Origin: UKL13-3 sp943369665
GTDB taxonomy: Bacteria > Bacteroidota > Bacteroidia > UKL13-3
NCBI GenBank assembly: GCA_943369665.1
Contig: CALRNX020000004.1
Span: 124,001 to 188,000 of the forward strand
DNA length: 64,000 bases
Direction: 5' to 3'
Under the pieces are notes generated by a model. It saw only the letters and a program-made list of their open reading frames with translations, was not told the DNA's origin and did not search any database. Shown piece after piece: positions 1 to 8,069 of this stretch (position 1 is its first letter; every line of letters begins with the position of its first letter). The translations under genes and the position numbers were made by a program.

Positions 1-333
1 CTAGCCTTATCCATCTCTATCTGGTTGTGTTATGTGTTGATGATGTACTTCTGCCTGTTTGCCATGGAAGCTACTGCTCATCTTAGTTTCACAGATTGCC
101 TCACTGTATTTGTGATCGGCTCATTGGGTATGATCATTCCGGCACCCGGTGCCGGAGCCGGCACATATCATTTTGCTGTAATGCAAGCATTGTTGTTATA
201 CGGAGTAGCACAAGTTGATGGTATTGCTTATGCAACCATTGTACACGGAGTGCAAATGATCCTATTATTGGCAATTGGTGCAATTTGTTCGTTATTGGTG
301 CTGGCACAACAGCAGAAAAAGACAAGTTCTTAA
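1..333 (+). CDS. Flippase-like (UPF0104/YbhN family) membrane protein, C-terminal fragment
   Basis: The frame is open from base 1 and stops with TAA at 331-333, so the window cuts off the 5' part of the gene. The visible 110 residues are mostly hydrophobic and contain about three membrane segments, ending in a short basic tail (QQQKKTSS). The segment GMIIPAPGAGAGTYHF resembles the conserved P-x-P-G-G-x-G loop of UPF0104 / lysylphosphatidylglycerol-synthase membrane-domain proteins, inner-membrane proteins often annotated as lipid flippase-like. Substrate cannot be inferred. The next gene, rfaE2, lies 206 bp downstream, apparently with its own promoter. Confidence 0.6.
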   Translation, partial: LALSISIWLCYVLMMYFCLFAMEATAHLSFTDCLTVFVIGSLGMIIPAPGAGAGTYHFAVMQALLLYGVAQVDGIAYATIVHGVQMILLLAIGAICSLLVLAQQQKKTSS

Positions 334-510
334 GAGGTTAATATTTAAGCTCGAAATCAATCTTATTTCGAAAATTAGAAAGCCGGTCTAACCATAGAAA
401 TTCTCTAGAAAACCGTTTCCCTTTTATCAGGCAATATTTTATTTCGAAATTCGAATTTGAATATTTCTCCCCACAGTATAGACTTATCCCTTTATCTTAA
501 AACTAATTCT

Positions 511-519
511 TATTTTGCA
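511..519 (+). promoter_or_regulatory. Candidate -7 element for rfaE2
   Basis: TATTTTGCA lies 20 bp before the rfaE2 ATG and is close to the Bacteroidota -7 consensus TAnnTTTG. No clear -33 TTG is visible at the expected spacing, so this rests on the -7 box alone. Confidence 0.3.
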
Positions 520-539
520 CAATCATTTATTGATTAAAG

Positions 540-1037
540 ATGCCAAGTCATACCGAATTCATTCAAAATAAAATATGTACATCACCCGAAATGCTGTTGC
601 ACAAAATTGAATTGTGGAATGAGGGAGGTGAAAAAATTGTATTTACCAATGGGGTGTTTGACCTGTTGCACCGTGGTCATGTTGACTATCTGGCCAAAGC
701 CCGTGATCTTGGCGACAGATTGATTATCGGTGTAAATACAGATGCTTCAGTAAGCGAATTAAAAGGGCCGCACCGTCCCATCCAGGATGAATATTCACGA
801 ATGTTGATTCTTGCCTCGTTTGAATTTGTAGATGCAGTGATCTTATTTGGCGACCAAACTCCTTACCAGCTTATCAAAATGGTACAACCTGATGTATTGG
901 TAAAAGGCAGCGACTATAAAGCCGAAAACATTGTAGGGTATGATATTGTAAAGGCCAAAGGAGGAAGTGTACAAACCATCGATTTTATTCCTGGTTTCTC
1001 CACTTCATTGATTGAGAAAAAAATCAAAGAGGCTTAA
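540..1037 (+). CDS. rfaE2: D-glycero-beta-D-manno-heptose 1-phosphate adenylyltransferase
   Basis: 165 aa, the stand-alone form of the C-terminal nucleotidyltransferase half of HldE. It transfers AMP from ATP to heptose-1-phosphate to give ADP-heptose, a precursor of the LPS inner core, in the cytoplasm. The nucleotidyltransferase start FTNGVFDLLHRGHVDYL carries the HxGH ATP-binding motif at residues 44-47. Further on are the NTDASVSELKG, DVLVKGSDY and C-terminal PGFSTSLIEKK segments typical of the family. The length matches stand-alone RfaE2. The start ATG gives a family-like N-terminus. The gene is monocistronic here and overlaps the 3' end of convergent purN by 4 bp. Confidence 0.9.
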   Translation: MPSHTEFIQNKICTSPEMLLHKIELWNEGGEKIVFTNGVFDLLHRGHVDYLAKARDLGDRLIIGVNTDASVSELKGPHRPIQDEYSRMLILASFEFVDAVILFGDQTPYQLIKMVQPDVLVKGSDYKAENIVGYDIVKAKGGSVQTIDFIPGFSTSLIEKKIKEA

Positions 1038-1603
1038 ATTTTAGCCAGGTATTGTTCAATTACTTTTGGAAAATGTGTCATTTCCAGTAATGAAATTTTA
1101 GTAGCAATTGACTCCATATTATCGAGAGGTGTAACACTAAACGATTGCTGGAACAAATGTTCCCCTTCATCAAATCGTTCGTTCACCAAATGTATGGTAA
1201 TGCCATGTTCTGTTTCTTTTTGTGCAAGTACAGCTTCATGTACATGATGGCCATACATTCCCTTTCCGCCAAACTTAGGTAATAAAGCAGGATGAATATT
1301 CATGATACGATCGGGGAATTGATGAACCAAGTAAGAAGGTACCAATAATAAAAAACCCGCAAGTACAAGCATATCGGGTTGATATTGTTGAATAAGCGGC
1401 AGAAAATAATCGGCATCATTGAGCTGCTTTTTGGTAAACAGTTCCACCGGCACTTGCCATTTTTGCATTTTTGCAATTACACCGGCTTCGGGATTATTGC
1501 AAAACAATGCTACAACCTTTACATCCGTATGCTTCGCAAAATATTGGCAAATATTATCGGCATTGGTACCGCTACCCGAAGCAAATAGAACAATCCTTTT
1601 CAT
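1034..1603 (-). CDS. purN: Phosphoribosylglycinamide formyltransferase
   Basis: 189 aa, the usual PurN length. It transfers the formyl group of 10-formyl-tetrahydrofolate to GAR, the third step of purine synthesis. The phosphate-binding GSGTN lies near residues 10-14. The catalytic triad expected for GAR transformylases is present as Asn102 and His104 (MNIHPALLPKFGGKG) and Asp145 (ERFDEGEH). The start ATG overlaps the stop codon of the upstream lipoprotein gene by one base (TAATG on the minus strand), so the two are probably translationally coupled, although their products have no obvious common role. Confidence 0.92.
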   Translation of the reverse strand: MKRIVLFASGSGTNADNICQYFAKHTDVKVVALFCNNPEAGVIAKMQKWQVPVELFTKKQLNDADYFLPLIQQYQPDMLVLAGFLLLVPSYLVHQFPDRIMNIHPALLPKFGGKGMYGHHVHEAVLAQKETEHGITIHLVNERFDEGEHLFQQSFSVTPLDNMESIATKISLLEMTHFPKVIEQYLAKI

Positions 1604-3138
1604 TAAAACAGTAATTCTTCAACAAACACTTTCCTAAATAAACTGTCGACATTGGTATTGCCATCCATTAACTGCATGGGCATACTTGTTATGACCATAT
1701 CTGTTTCAGCATTGCTTGTCTTGATCCGTTTGCTCATCACAACCGATACCCCGCTCCAATAAGGAGAACCAATATTGGTTGTTTGCACTTTTAGAACCGA
1801 ACTCATCAAGGTATCATATTCAAAAATTCCGGTTGCAACCTGGTATGTATTAAATGGACGGACAGATTGTATGGGAGATCCGTTGTTGTATTTAACAACC
1901 GGCCAAGAAGGTAAATGCGATGTGGCTGTGCACGTATTATCTATTCTAAAGTTACCGTTGGTAAACATCGGGTTTGTTAACGGATCAACCAATGATTGAA
2001 TAGGTGTAAAAGACAAAACAGGAGACTCTAACGGAAATCCATCACCGAATTGACTTTGAATGAACATTTTGCCACCATTGTTAAAAAACTGGATGGTGGT
2101 AAGCTGAGCAGTAGCTAATGTGTTAGGATCATCCGTTAACCAGATCATTTTTTTGAACAATGAAAAAGTCCGTTGCTGGGTAAGCACATCGGTATACAAT
2201 TCGGATAACCCTGCCGAATTGTTGATTCCCCTCACAACCTCAACATTGGTGATATTAACACTTGGTTTGGCTAAGGTGGTCAGGTATAGATTTTGAGTGG
2301 AGTTAATACTGGTGGTCATACAATTCACCAGGATCACATCTGATTTTGGCTTTTTGATAAATACATTATAGGCCACCCAGTTGGAATGAGAATTGGTGCG
2401 ATCTATCGTACGTACATAAATTGTGTTCGCAGAATCATATTTAAGTCCGGCAAGCACCCCCGGAAGCGGAGCTGTTTTGTTGGTATTGTAGATATTACAG
2501 TTTGAGGTAAATGTTCCACCAACTACCTGCGCCTCTATACGCAAAGACTGGCTGATCGTAGTATTATCAACGATCAGATCCTTGGATGAAGCCGAAACTT
2601 TTACAGTTGGCGACAAGGTGTCGTTCAATACGAGTTCATATTCATTTATGTCCAGCAAACCATCTACATCCCTTGCAATAAAATTAATTTTCACAATTGG
2701 ATAAGAATTAGCCGGAACCGGATTAAATACATCCTTTTCTGTAATGGGAGCACTGTTTTTTATCGGAAAAACCATTACCGCAGCAGTTGGATCCGGTTGT
2801 CCTAAATTATCGATAGCCCTCACATAAATGGGTAGGTTGCCACTTTGTTGTCCAACCGGCAAATTGAGCAAAAACACTCCGGCCTGTTTCGGTGTAAATT
2901 GCCATGTTTGTTGGTTATCAATTGACACTTCATATCCTTTGATAAATCCTTTAGCAGATACACCCCACCAACTTGCCGCAACCGTAGTGGATAATAAATT
3001 GTTGGAATCCCTGTGTATAGAATCCACAATGGTATATGTTTCGGGTGCGGCCTGACCATTGGGTTCCCCCTCAAAATCTTTACGGCACGATGCTACCACC
3101 AAACCAATTGCCAAAACCAGGTATAATATCTTACGCAT
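1603..3138 (-). CDS. Uncharacterised lipoprotein with Ig/Fn3-like N-terminal region
   Basis: 511 aa. The N-terminus (MRKILYLVLAIGLVVASC) is a lipoprotein signal peptide with lipobox VASC, so the mature protein is anchored by Cys18. Residues of about 40-260 look like beta-sandwich repeats of the Ig/fibronectin type: segments such as GFIKGYEVSIDNQQTW and PIYVRAIDNLGQPDPTA read like animal-type Ig domains in other Bacteroidota lipoproteins. The C-terminal half has alternating strands and glycine-rich turns (QFFNNGGKMFIQSQFG) that weakly recall a glutamine-amidotransferase-like fold. No catalytic motif is certain. It precedes purN with a 1-base overlap. Function unknown; a surface or periplasmic location is inferred. 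Confidence 0.65.
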   Translation of the reverse strand: MRKILYLVLAIGLVVASCRKDFEGEPNGQAAPETYTIVDSIHRDSNNLLSTTVAASWWGVSAKGFIKGYEVSIDNQQTWQFTPKQAGVFLLNLPVGQQSGNLPIYVRAIDNLGQPDPTAAVMVFPIKNSAPITEKDVFNPVPANSYPIVKINFIARDVDGLLDINEYELVLNDTLSPTVKVSASSKDLIVDNTTISQSLRIEAQVVGGTFTSNCNIYNTNKTAPLPGVLAGLKYDSANTIYVRTIDRTNSHSNWVAYNVFIKKPKSDVILVNCMTTSINSTQNLYLTTLAKPSVNITNVEVVRGINNSAGLSELYTDVLTQQRTFSLFKKMIWLTDDPNTLATAQLTTIQFFNNGGKMFIQSQFGDGFPLESPVLSFTPIQSLVDPLTNPMFTNGNFRIDNTCTATSHLPSWPVVKYNNGSPIQSVRPFNTYQVATGIFEYDTLMSSVLKVQTTNIGSPYWSGVSVVMSKRIKTSNAETDMVITSMPMQLMDGNTNVDSLFRKVFVEELLF

Positions 3139-3202
3139 GAACCACTTTGAATATCAAATGCAATAATACGCTATGTAAGGTTAAGTTAAAATTAATCCTT
3201 TG

Positions 3203-3691
3203 CTAATTCCCATCTTTAACCAACAACATTTTTAAAGCCGTTTCCGCAGCTTCAATTCCTTTGTTACCATGTTTACCGCCCGAACGTTCCTGCGCCTGCT
3301 TTTGATTCTCAGTGGTGAGTACTCCAAAAATAACAGGTTTGTTAGTTGCTAACCCCACGTTCATTACCCCATGAGCGCAGGCATCACAAATAAAATCAAA
3401 ATGCCGGGTATCACCCTGTATAACACAACCCAACGTAATGACTGCATCAATGTTTTTATCCTGAGCAAGCCATTGAGCGGCCAAGGGTAGTTCAAATGCT
3501 CCGGGGACGAATTTGATATGGATGTTTTTATCTTTAACTCCTTTTGCTTTCAAAAAATCAACAGCACCATTCATTAACGCGTGTGTAATGGTTTCGTTCC
3601 AATCGGCCACTGCAATCCCAATATTGTATTTTTTAAATGTCTTATCCTCCTTTAAATTGGTGGTTGAAAGGTTTTTTAAATGTGTTGCCAT
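3203..3691 (-). CDS. ribH: 6,7-dimethyl-8-ribityllumazine synthase
   Basis: 162 aa. It catalyses the penultimate step of riboflavin synthesis, condensing the ribityl-aminouracil with dihydroxybutanone phosphate. Family motifs are in order: the W-N substrate-binding strand (VADWNETITHALMNGA), the VPGAFELPLAAQWLA segment, the TLGCVIQGDTRHFDFIC loop with the catalytic-region His, and GVLTTENQKQAQERSGGKHGNKG near the C-terminus that binds phosphate. No FMN riboswitch is recognisable upstream; instead a strong hairpin ends only 22 bp before the start. Confidence 0.95.
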   Translation of the reverse strand: MATHLKNLSTTNLKEDKTFKKYNIGIAVADWNETITHALMNGAVDFLKAKGVKDKNIHIKFVPGAFELPLAAQWLAQDKNIDAVITLGCVIQGDTRHFDFICDACAHGVMNVGLATNKPVIFGVLTTENQKQAQERSGGKHGNKGIEAAETALKMLLVKDGN

Positions 3692-3712
3692 GTTCTTAAT
3701 GTGTTAACATAA

Positions 3713-3741
3713 AAAAACCGAAATCAATGACTTCGGTTTTT
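3713..3741 (-). terminator. Rho-independent terminator between the TPR gene and ribH
   Basis: A 10-bp stem AAAAACCGAA / TTCGGTTTTT encloses a 9-nt loop. Read leftward it is followed by a run of T (complement of the A-run at 3711-3717), so it should end transcripts of the pdhA-TPR pair. It lies between the TPR stop and the ribH start. Confidence 0.75.
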
Positions 3742-3759
3742 CCTTAGAATAAAATTAGT

Positions 3760-4446
3760 TTAGTTACCAGCACTTAAAGCTGTAGCTCTTGCTATATATT
3801 TATCAATATCCTGAGCTTCTTGAGCATCAGCAAAATCAGTTTTGATCGTTGTGTATGCATCAATGGCTTCCTGGTAATTTTTTTGCTCTTCAAAAACCAA
3901 CCCTGCCTTTTTGTAAAAAATAGGAGATGTTAATTTGTTGCTTGTCATTTTAGCTGCTTTCAGGTAGTGTTTTGCACCTTTATCCAAATCAGCCAATTCT
4001 ACATAAGCATCACCAATTGCACCTTCTGCCAATGGGGCAATCAGCTCGTTGGTTGTACTAAAGTCTTCCAACTGATCAATTGCATCCTGGAAAGCACCGG
4101 TACGTAACAAACAAATGCCTGCATAATAATGCGCTAAATTTCCAACCTTTGTTCCGCTATACTCATCAGCAATTGCCGAAAATCCTTTGAACGCATCATT
4201 TCCATTTAAAGCCAATGCAAATGAGTCGATCTCAAAATACTTTTGCGCCATGAAAATTTCTTTTTGCGCTTCCGCTTCTTTTGGTGCCAAATAAAATTGT
4301 TTGTACCCCAAATATCCACCCACAATCACAACCAATGCAATAAGTGAAGTGTTGATGTTTTTTTTATTTTTAATGTAAAACGCTTCAACTTTATGTGTCG
4401 TTTCTACCAATGATTTGTCTAAATCTAACTCGTTGTTCTTGCTCAT
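3760..4446 (-). CDS. Membrane-anchored tetratricopeptide repeat protein (YfgM-like)
   Basis: 228 aa. An N-terminal acidic cytoplasmic stretch (about 1-30) is followed by one membrane segment around residues 33-50 (INTSLIALVVIVGGYLGY), then a periplasmic helical region with TPR-like helix pairs, for example YYAGICLLRTGAFQDAIDQL and KKAGLVFEEQKNYQEAIDAY. This is the topology of YfgM/Anc1-type proteins, which act near SecYEG and periplasmic chaperones in proteobacteria; that role here is only analogy. The gene lies 24 bp after pdhA in the same direction, so co-transcription is likely, and a strong terminator follows. Confidence 0.75.
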   Translation of the reverse strand: MSKNNELDLDKSLVETTHKVEAFYIKNKKNINTSLIALVVIVGGYLGYKQFYLAPKEAEAQKEIFMAQKYFEIDSFALALNGNDAFKGFSAIADEYSGTKVGNLAHYYAGICLLRTGAFQDAIDQLEDFSTTNELIAPLAEGAIGDAYVELADLDKGAKHYLKAAKMTSNKLTSPIFYKKAGLVFEEQKNYQEAIDAYTTIKTDFADAQEAQDIDKYIARATALSAGN

Positions 4447-4470
4447 TTTTATGTTTCTTTCAGTATATAA

Positions 4471-5466
4471 TTATTCAGTAATAAATGGATAGTTTGGCTC
4501 AGAGTATACATCTTCAAAAATAGCCGAACCATCAGGATAAGGAGAATTTTCAGCAAACTCAACCGAATCCAACACTTCCGCTTCTATCTTAGCCTCCACC
4601 TCATCAAACCAAGCTTCGGTAGCATATTTATTTTTTATAATGGTTGCCTTTACGTTTTCGAGTGGATCTTTTTGTTTGTACTCCTCAACTTCTTCCTTCG
4701 TGCGGTATTTTGCCGGATCGCTCATTGAATGCCCACGGTAACGGTAAGTGCGGATTTCCAAAAACGTAGGTCCATCACCTTTACGCGCTCTTTCAGCAGC
4801 CTCGGCAATAGCCTCATGCACGGTTTCACATTGCATTCCATCTACCGCAGCACATGGCATATCGTAAGCTAGGCCCAGTTTGTAAATATCAAGCATGTTT
4901 GTGGTACGTTCTACCGAAGTTCCCATTGCATAACCATTGTTTTCGCAGATAAAAATTACCGGTAACTTCCACAACATCGCCATATTAAACGCCTCATGAA
5001 CAGCTCCCTGACGAACTGCACCATCGCCCATATAAGCCAGGGTTACTTGTTTGCCACCACGGTAAGCATCTGCAAAAGCAATACCCGCTCCCAAAGGGAT
5101 CTGGCCTCCTACGATACCATGTCCGCCAAAAAAGTTATGCTCTTTTGAAAACATGTGCATTGAACCACCTTTACCTTTTGAACAGCCCGTTACTTTACCG
5201 TATAATTCGGCCATAACTGCACGCGCACTAATACCGCAAGCCAAAGCATGGGCATGATCACGATATGCAGTGATATGTTTATCGTCCTTATTTAATGCAC
5301 TCATAGCACCAGCAACCACAGCCTCCTGGCCAATGTATAAATGGCAAAATCCTTTTATTTTTTGTTGTCCATAAAGTTGCGCTGCCTTCTCTTCAAACCT
5401 GCGCATGAGTAGCATTGATTCGTACCAGTTAAGGTAGGTTTCTTTTGTAAATTTAGTTTTAGCCAT
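4471..5466 (-). CDS. pdhA: Pyruvate dehydrogenase E1 component, alpha subunit
   Basis: 331 aa, the length of heterotetramer-type E1 alpha subunits. With E1 beta, E2 and E3 it converts pyruvate to acetyl-CoA. The thiamine diphosphate/Mg motif is visible as GDGAVRQGAVHEAFNMA followed by VIFICENNGYAMGTS. The loop RTYRYRGHSMSDPAKYRTKEE matches the conserved E1-alpha segment that carries regulatory serines in mitochondrial enzymes; regulation by phosphorylation is not implied here. No pdhB or E2 gene is adjacent in the visible sequence. Confidence 0.95.
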   Translation of the reverse strand: MAKTKFTKETYLNWYESMLLMRRFEEKAAQLYGQQKIKGFCHLYIGQEAVVAGAMSALNKDDKHITAYRDHAHALACGISARAVMAELYGKVTGCSKGKGGSMHMFSKEHNFFGGHGIVGGQIPLGAGIAFADAYRGGKQVTLAYMGDGAVRQGAVHEAFNMAMLWKLPVIFICENNGYAMGTSVERTTNMLDIYKLGLAYDMPCAAVDGMQCETVHEAIAEAAERARKGDGPTFLEIRTYRYRGHSMSDPAKYRTKEEVEEYKQKDPLENVKATIIKNKYATEAWFDEVEAKIEAEVLDSVEFAENSPYPDGSAIFEDVYSEPNYPFITE

Positions 5467-5756
5467 TTTTATAAAAAGTGTTGCAAAACTAACAATTTTT
5501 GGGACAGCACAAAGAGTTGGGTAAAATATGGTTATCAGTTGATAGTGTAATAGGTTGATAGCATTGAGGAACCAGCGTTTTTAAGCCATTTAAGATTTAT
5601 AAATAGATATCTAGGCCTGCTTTGCAGCATCAACATAATCAATGGCTTACACTTTTATTCACCTCCGTTATCCTTTTATATCCCTTATCTACCAATCAGC
5701 CAAATTACACAATCAACCCCTTCAATTTAATTGGCAAAAAACTATCTTCGCCCTCT

Positions 5757-6866
5757 ATGTTTTTGTTACAATCCCTCCTTTTCGAACAATTTAAAAACTA
5801 CAACCGCGGCCAAGTGCTGCTTTGTAAGCAGGTAAACTGTTTTGTAGGGAAAAATGGGGCCGGAAAAACCAATTTACTGGATGCCATATATTATTTAAGC
5901 TTTACCAAAAGTTTTTTTGGCAGCAACGACCAGCAACATATCCAGCATGAAAAGGATTACTTTTTTATTGAGGCTGAAATTGATCGGAACATGCTCACCG
6001 AAAATGTGCGCATTGCTGTTCAACGTGGTGCAAAAAAGGTAGTGAAGGTAAATAACAATGAGCACAAAAAAATAAGTGACCATATCGGTTTGTATCCTTT
6101 GGTAATGATCGCCCCCAATGATATTCTGCTCATCCTGGAAGGAAGTGAAGAGCGCAGAAAATTCATTGATGGGTTTATTTCGCAATGTGATAAAGTATAT
6201 CTAAACAGCTTATTGGCATACAACCGGGTGTTGGAACAACGCAACAAACAACTTAAGATATTTGCCGAACAACGATTTATTGATGCAACATTATTGCAAA
6301 CATACAACGAGCAGCTGATCCAATATGGCACCCTCATCTATTTAAAACGCAAGGAATTTATGGAACAATTTATTCCTGTTTTCCAATCGTTTTATAAGAT
6401 CATTTCCGGCAATAATGAATTGGTGAATATTATCTACCAATCGGATTTGCACGACAAAATGCTTGCCGACTTATTGCACCAACAACAGCACAATGATTTG
6501 GCGGCACAGCGCACCACTAAAGGAATTCACAAGGATGAGCTCGCCTTTATGATAGATGACCAGTTTTTAAAACGATTTGGATCGCAGGGCCAGCAGAAAT
6601 CGTTTATCATTGCACTTAAGCTCGCTCAATACAATTACCTTAAACAACAAACCGCTACCAAACCGGTTTTGCTGCTGGATGATATTTTTGAAAAACTGGA
6701 TGAACAACGCTTAAGCACATTGTTAAACATGATCGCGCAAGGTGACTTTGGGCAGATATTTATCACGGATACCCATTTGCAACGCTTGAAAGATGTATTT
6801 ACCCCAATGCCACAAGTTGCTGTAAAATATTTTGCTGTGGATAACGGAAGTATTAACGAGATTTGA
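5757..6866 (+). CDS. recF: DNA replication and repair protein RecF
   Basis: 369 aa from ATG 5757 (MFLLQSLLFEQFKNY), which matches RecF N-termini and its roughly 360-aa length. A TTG at 5622 would add 45 residues with no family counterpart. RecF is an SMC-like ATPase that loads RecA at gaps. The Walker A GKNGAGKTN is at residues 31-39, the ABC signature region is FGSQGQQKSFIIALKLA, and Walker B is PVLLLDDIFEKLDEQR. A downstream DciA/DUF721 gene follows in the same direction, as in many Bacteroidota. Confidence 0.93.
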   Translation: MFLLQSLLFEQFKNYNRGQVLLCKQVNCFVGKNGAGKTNLLDAIYYLSFTKSFFGSNDQQHIQHEKDYFFIEAEIDRNMLTENVRIAVQRGAKKVVKVNNNEHKKISDHIGLYPLVMIAPNDILLILEGSEERRKFIDGFISQCDKVYLNSLLAYNRVLEQRNKQLKIFAEQRFIDATLLQTYNEQLIQYGTLIYLKRKEFMEQFIPVFQSFYKIISGNNELVNIIYQSDLHDKMLADLLHQQQHNDLAAQRTTKGIHKDELAFMIDDQFLKRFGSQGQQKSFIIALKLAQYNYLKQQTATKPVLLLDDIFEKLDEQRLSTLLNMIAQGDFGQIFITDTHLQRLKDVFTPMPQVAVKYFAVDNGSINEI

Positions 6867-6969
6867 CGAAGAAGGTGCTTGAGCATAGTCCGATTGCTAT
6901 CAGACGAAACCTCTTATGTTGGCATAAATAAATGTAATCAGTGTAATCTGCGGCAAAAAAAAGAACTTC

Positions 6970-7269
6970 ATGAAAAAACCAAGAAATACAAACGAGCAGA
7001 GCATTAAAGACGTCATTAGTGAACTTTTTGAGACCAACCACATGGGAGGCAAACTCAAGGAAATAAAGATCATTAATAATTGGGAAAATTTGGTTGGTAA
7101 CCTGATTGCCAAAAATACCAATAAGATCTATTTTGCTAATGGTAAAATGTATCTTCAGATTGAATCGGCACCATTACGCACCGAACTTTCGTATTCCAAA
7201 TCAAAACTGATTGAACTGGTGAATAAAGAAGCCGGAGAGGCTTTTATTGATGATGTGGTTATTCGTTAA
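6970..7269 (+). CDS. DUF721 / DciA-like protein
   Basis: 99 aa, a small basic protein of the DUF721 family. It has the family core WENLVGNLIAKNTNKIYFANGKMYLQIESAPLRTELSYSK: a conserved Trp, then a beta-strand surface resembling a KH-like fold. DciA members are replicative-helicase loaders or operators in bacteria that lack DnaC. The position 103 bp after recF supports a DNA-replication role. Helicase loading in this species is inferred from the family only. Confidence 0.8.
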   Translation: MKKPRNTNEQSIKDVISELFETNHMGGKLKEIKIINNWENLVGNLIAKNTNKIYFANGKMYLQIESAPLRTELSYSKSKLIELVNKEAGEAFIDDVVIR

Positions 7270-7281
7270 AACCAGTAAGTC

Positions 7282-7920
7282 CTAATTCAAAAACGGGTTG
7301 TATTTCTTTTCATGGCCTATGGTTGTTGGCTCTCCATGACCACTGTAAATTCTTACATCATCGGGCCAGCAAAATAATTTGGCGCGAATGGTTTGTAATA
7401 AAACCTGATGGTTTCCACCCGGGAGATCGGTTCTACCAATACTTTCCCTAAACAAAACATCACCTACAATGGCAAATTTTTCTTCCAAATTATAGAAGGA
7501 AATGGATGCAATGGAATGCCCCGGGGTGAATTCAATTTTCAGCTCACTATTGCCAAAGGTAATAGTATCCTTTTCCGTTACGAAAACTTTTTCCTCAGGA
7601 ATTTCAAGAGGTGGAATGCCCAGCAAAGCGGTCCACCTTGCAGTGTCTTTGTAGGTAAACAACTCCCCTTCATGCATATGCAATGTAAGCTTGTATTTAT
7701 CGGCTATAAATATATTGCCCAATACATGATCAATATGACAATGTGTATTCAACAACTTTACCGGCTTTAAACCATTGGTTTCAATAAAGTTACCTACCTC
7801 CTTTTGCTCACTTGCCCTGTAACAACCGGGATCTATAATCACACACTCTTTGGTTTCATCATACAGAATATACATGTTTTCCTGGAACTCGTTAACAGTA
7901 AAGGCGGCAATTGAAATCAT
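7282..7920 (-). CDS. Metallo-beta-lactamase-fold hydrolase (glyoxalase II-like)
   Basis: 212 aa. The zinc motif HxHxDH is present as THCHIDHVLG at about residues 60-69. Further ligands are the His in the TPGHSIASIS segment, the Asp in VGDVLFRESIGRTDLPGG and the His in YSGHGEPTTIG. The FRESIGRTDLPGG segment and the length of about 210 aa are typical of the YcbL/GloB-like subgroup common in Bacteroidota. It probably hydrolyses thioesters such as S-lactoylglutathione; substrate unproven. It converges on the DUF721 gene with a 12-bp gap. Confidence 0.85.
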   Translation of the reverse strand: MISIAAFTVNEFQENMYILYDETKECVIIDPGCYRASEQKEVGNFIETNGLKPVKLLNTHCHIDHVLGNIFIADKYKLTLHMHEGELFTYKDTARWTALLGIPPLEIPEEKVFVTEKDTITFGNSELKIEFTPGHSIASISFYNLEEKFAIVGDVLFRESIGRTDLPGGNHQVLLQTIRAKLFCWPDDVRIYSGHGEPTTIGHEKKYNPFLN

Positions 7921-8069
7921 GCTGCGAATGTAGGGAAAGTTCGTGGTTCATTGATAATAGCAATCCTTAACACGACATTCTTAACAAAACGCAACGCTAT
8001 TTTGTCAAAAAGGTACTTGTTTAATACATTACTTATGCTCAAATTTGGTAGCATTTGTAAATATAAGAT

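Noticed and set aside
3692..3760. FMN riboswitch upstream of ribH
   Set aside because: The region is only about 70 bp and is occupied by a terminator hairpin; there is no room for the aptamer.
5622..5756. 45-residue N-terminal extension of RecF from a TTG
   Set aside because: RecF normally begins at the MFLLQSLLFEQF position; the extension has no family match.
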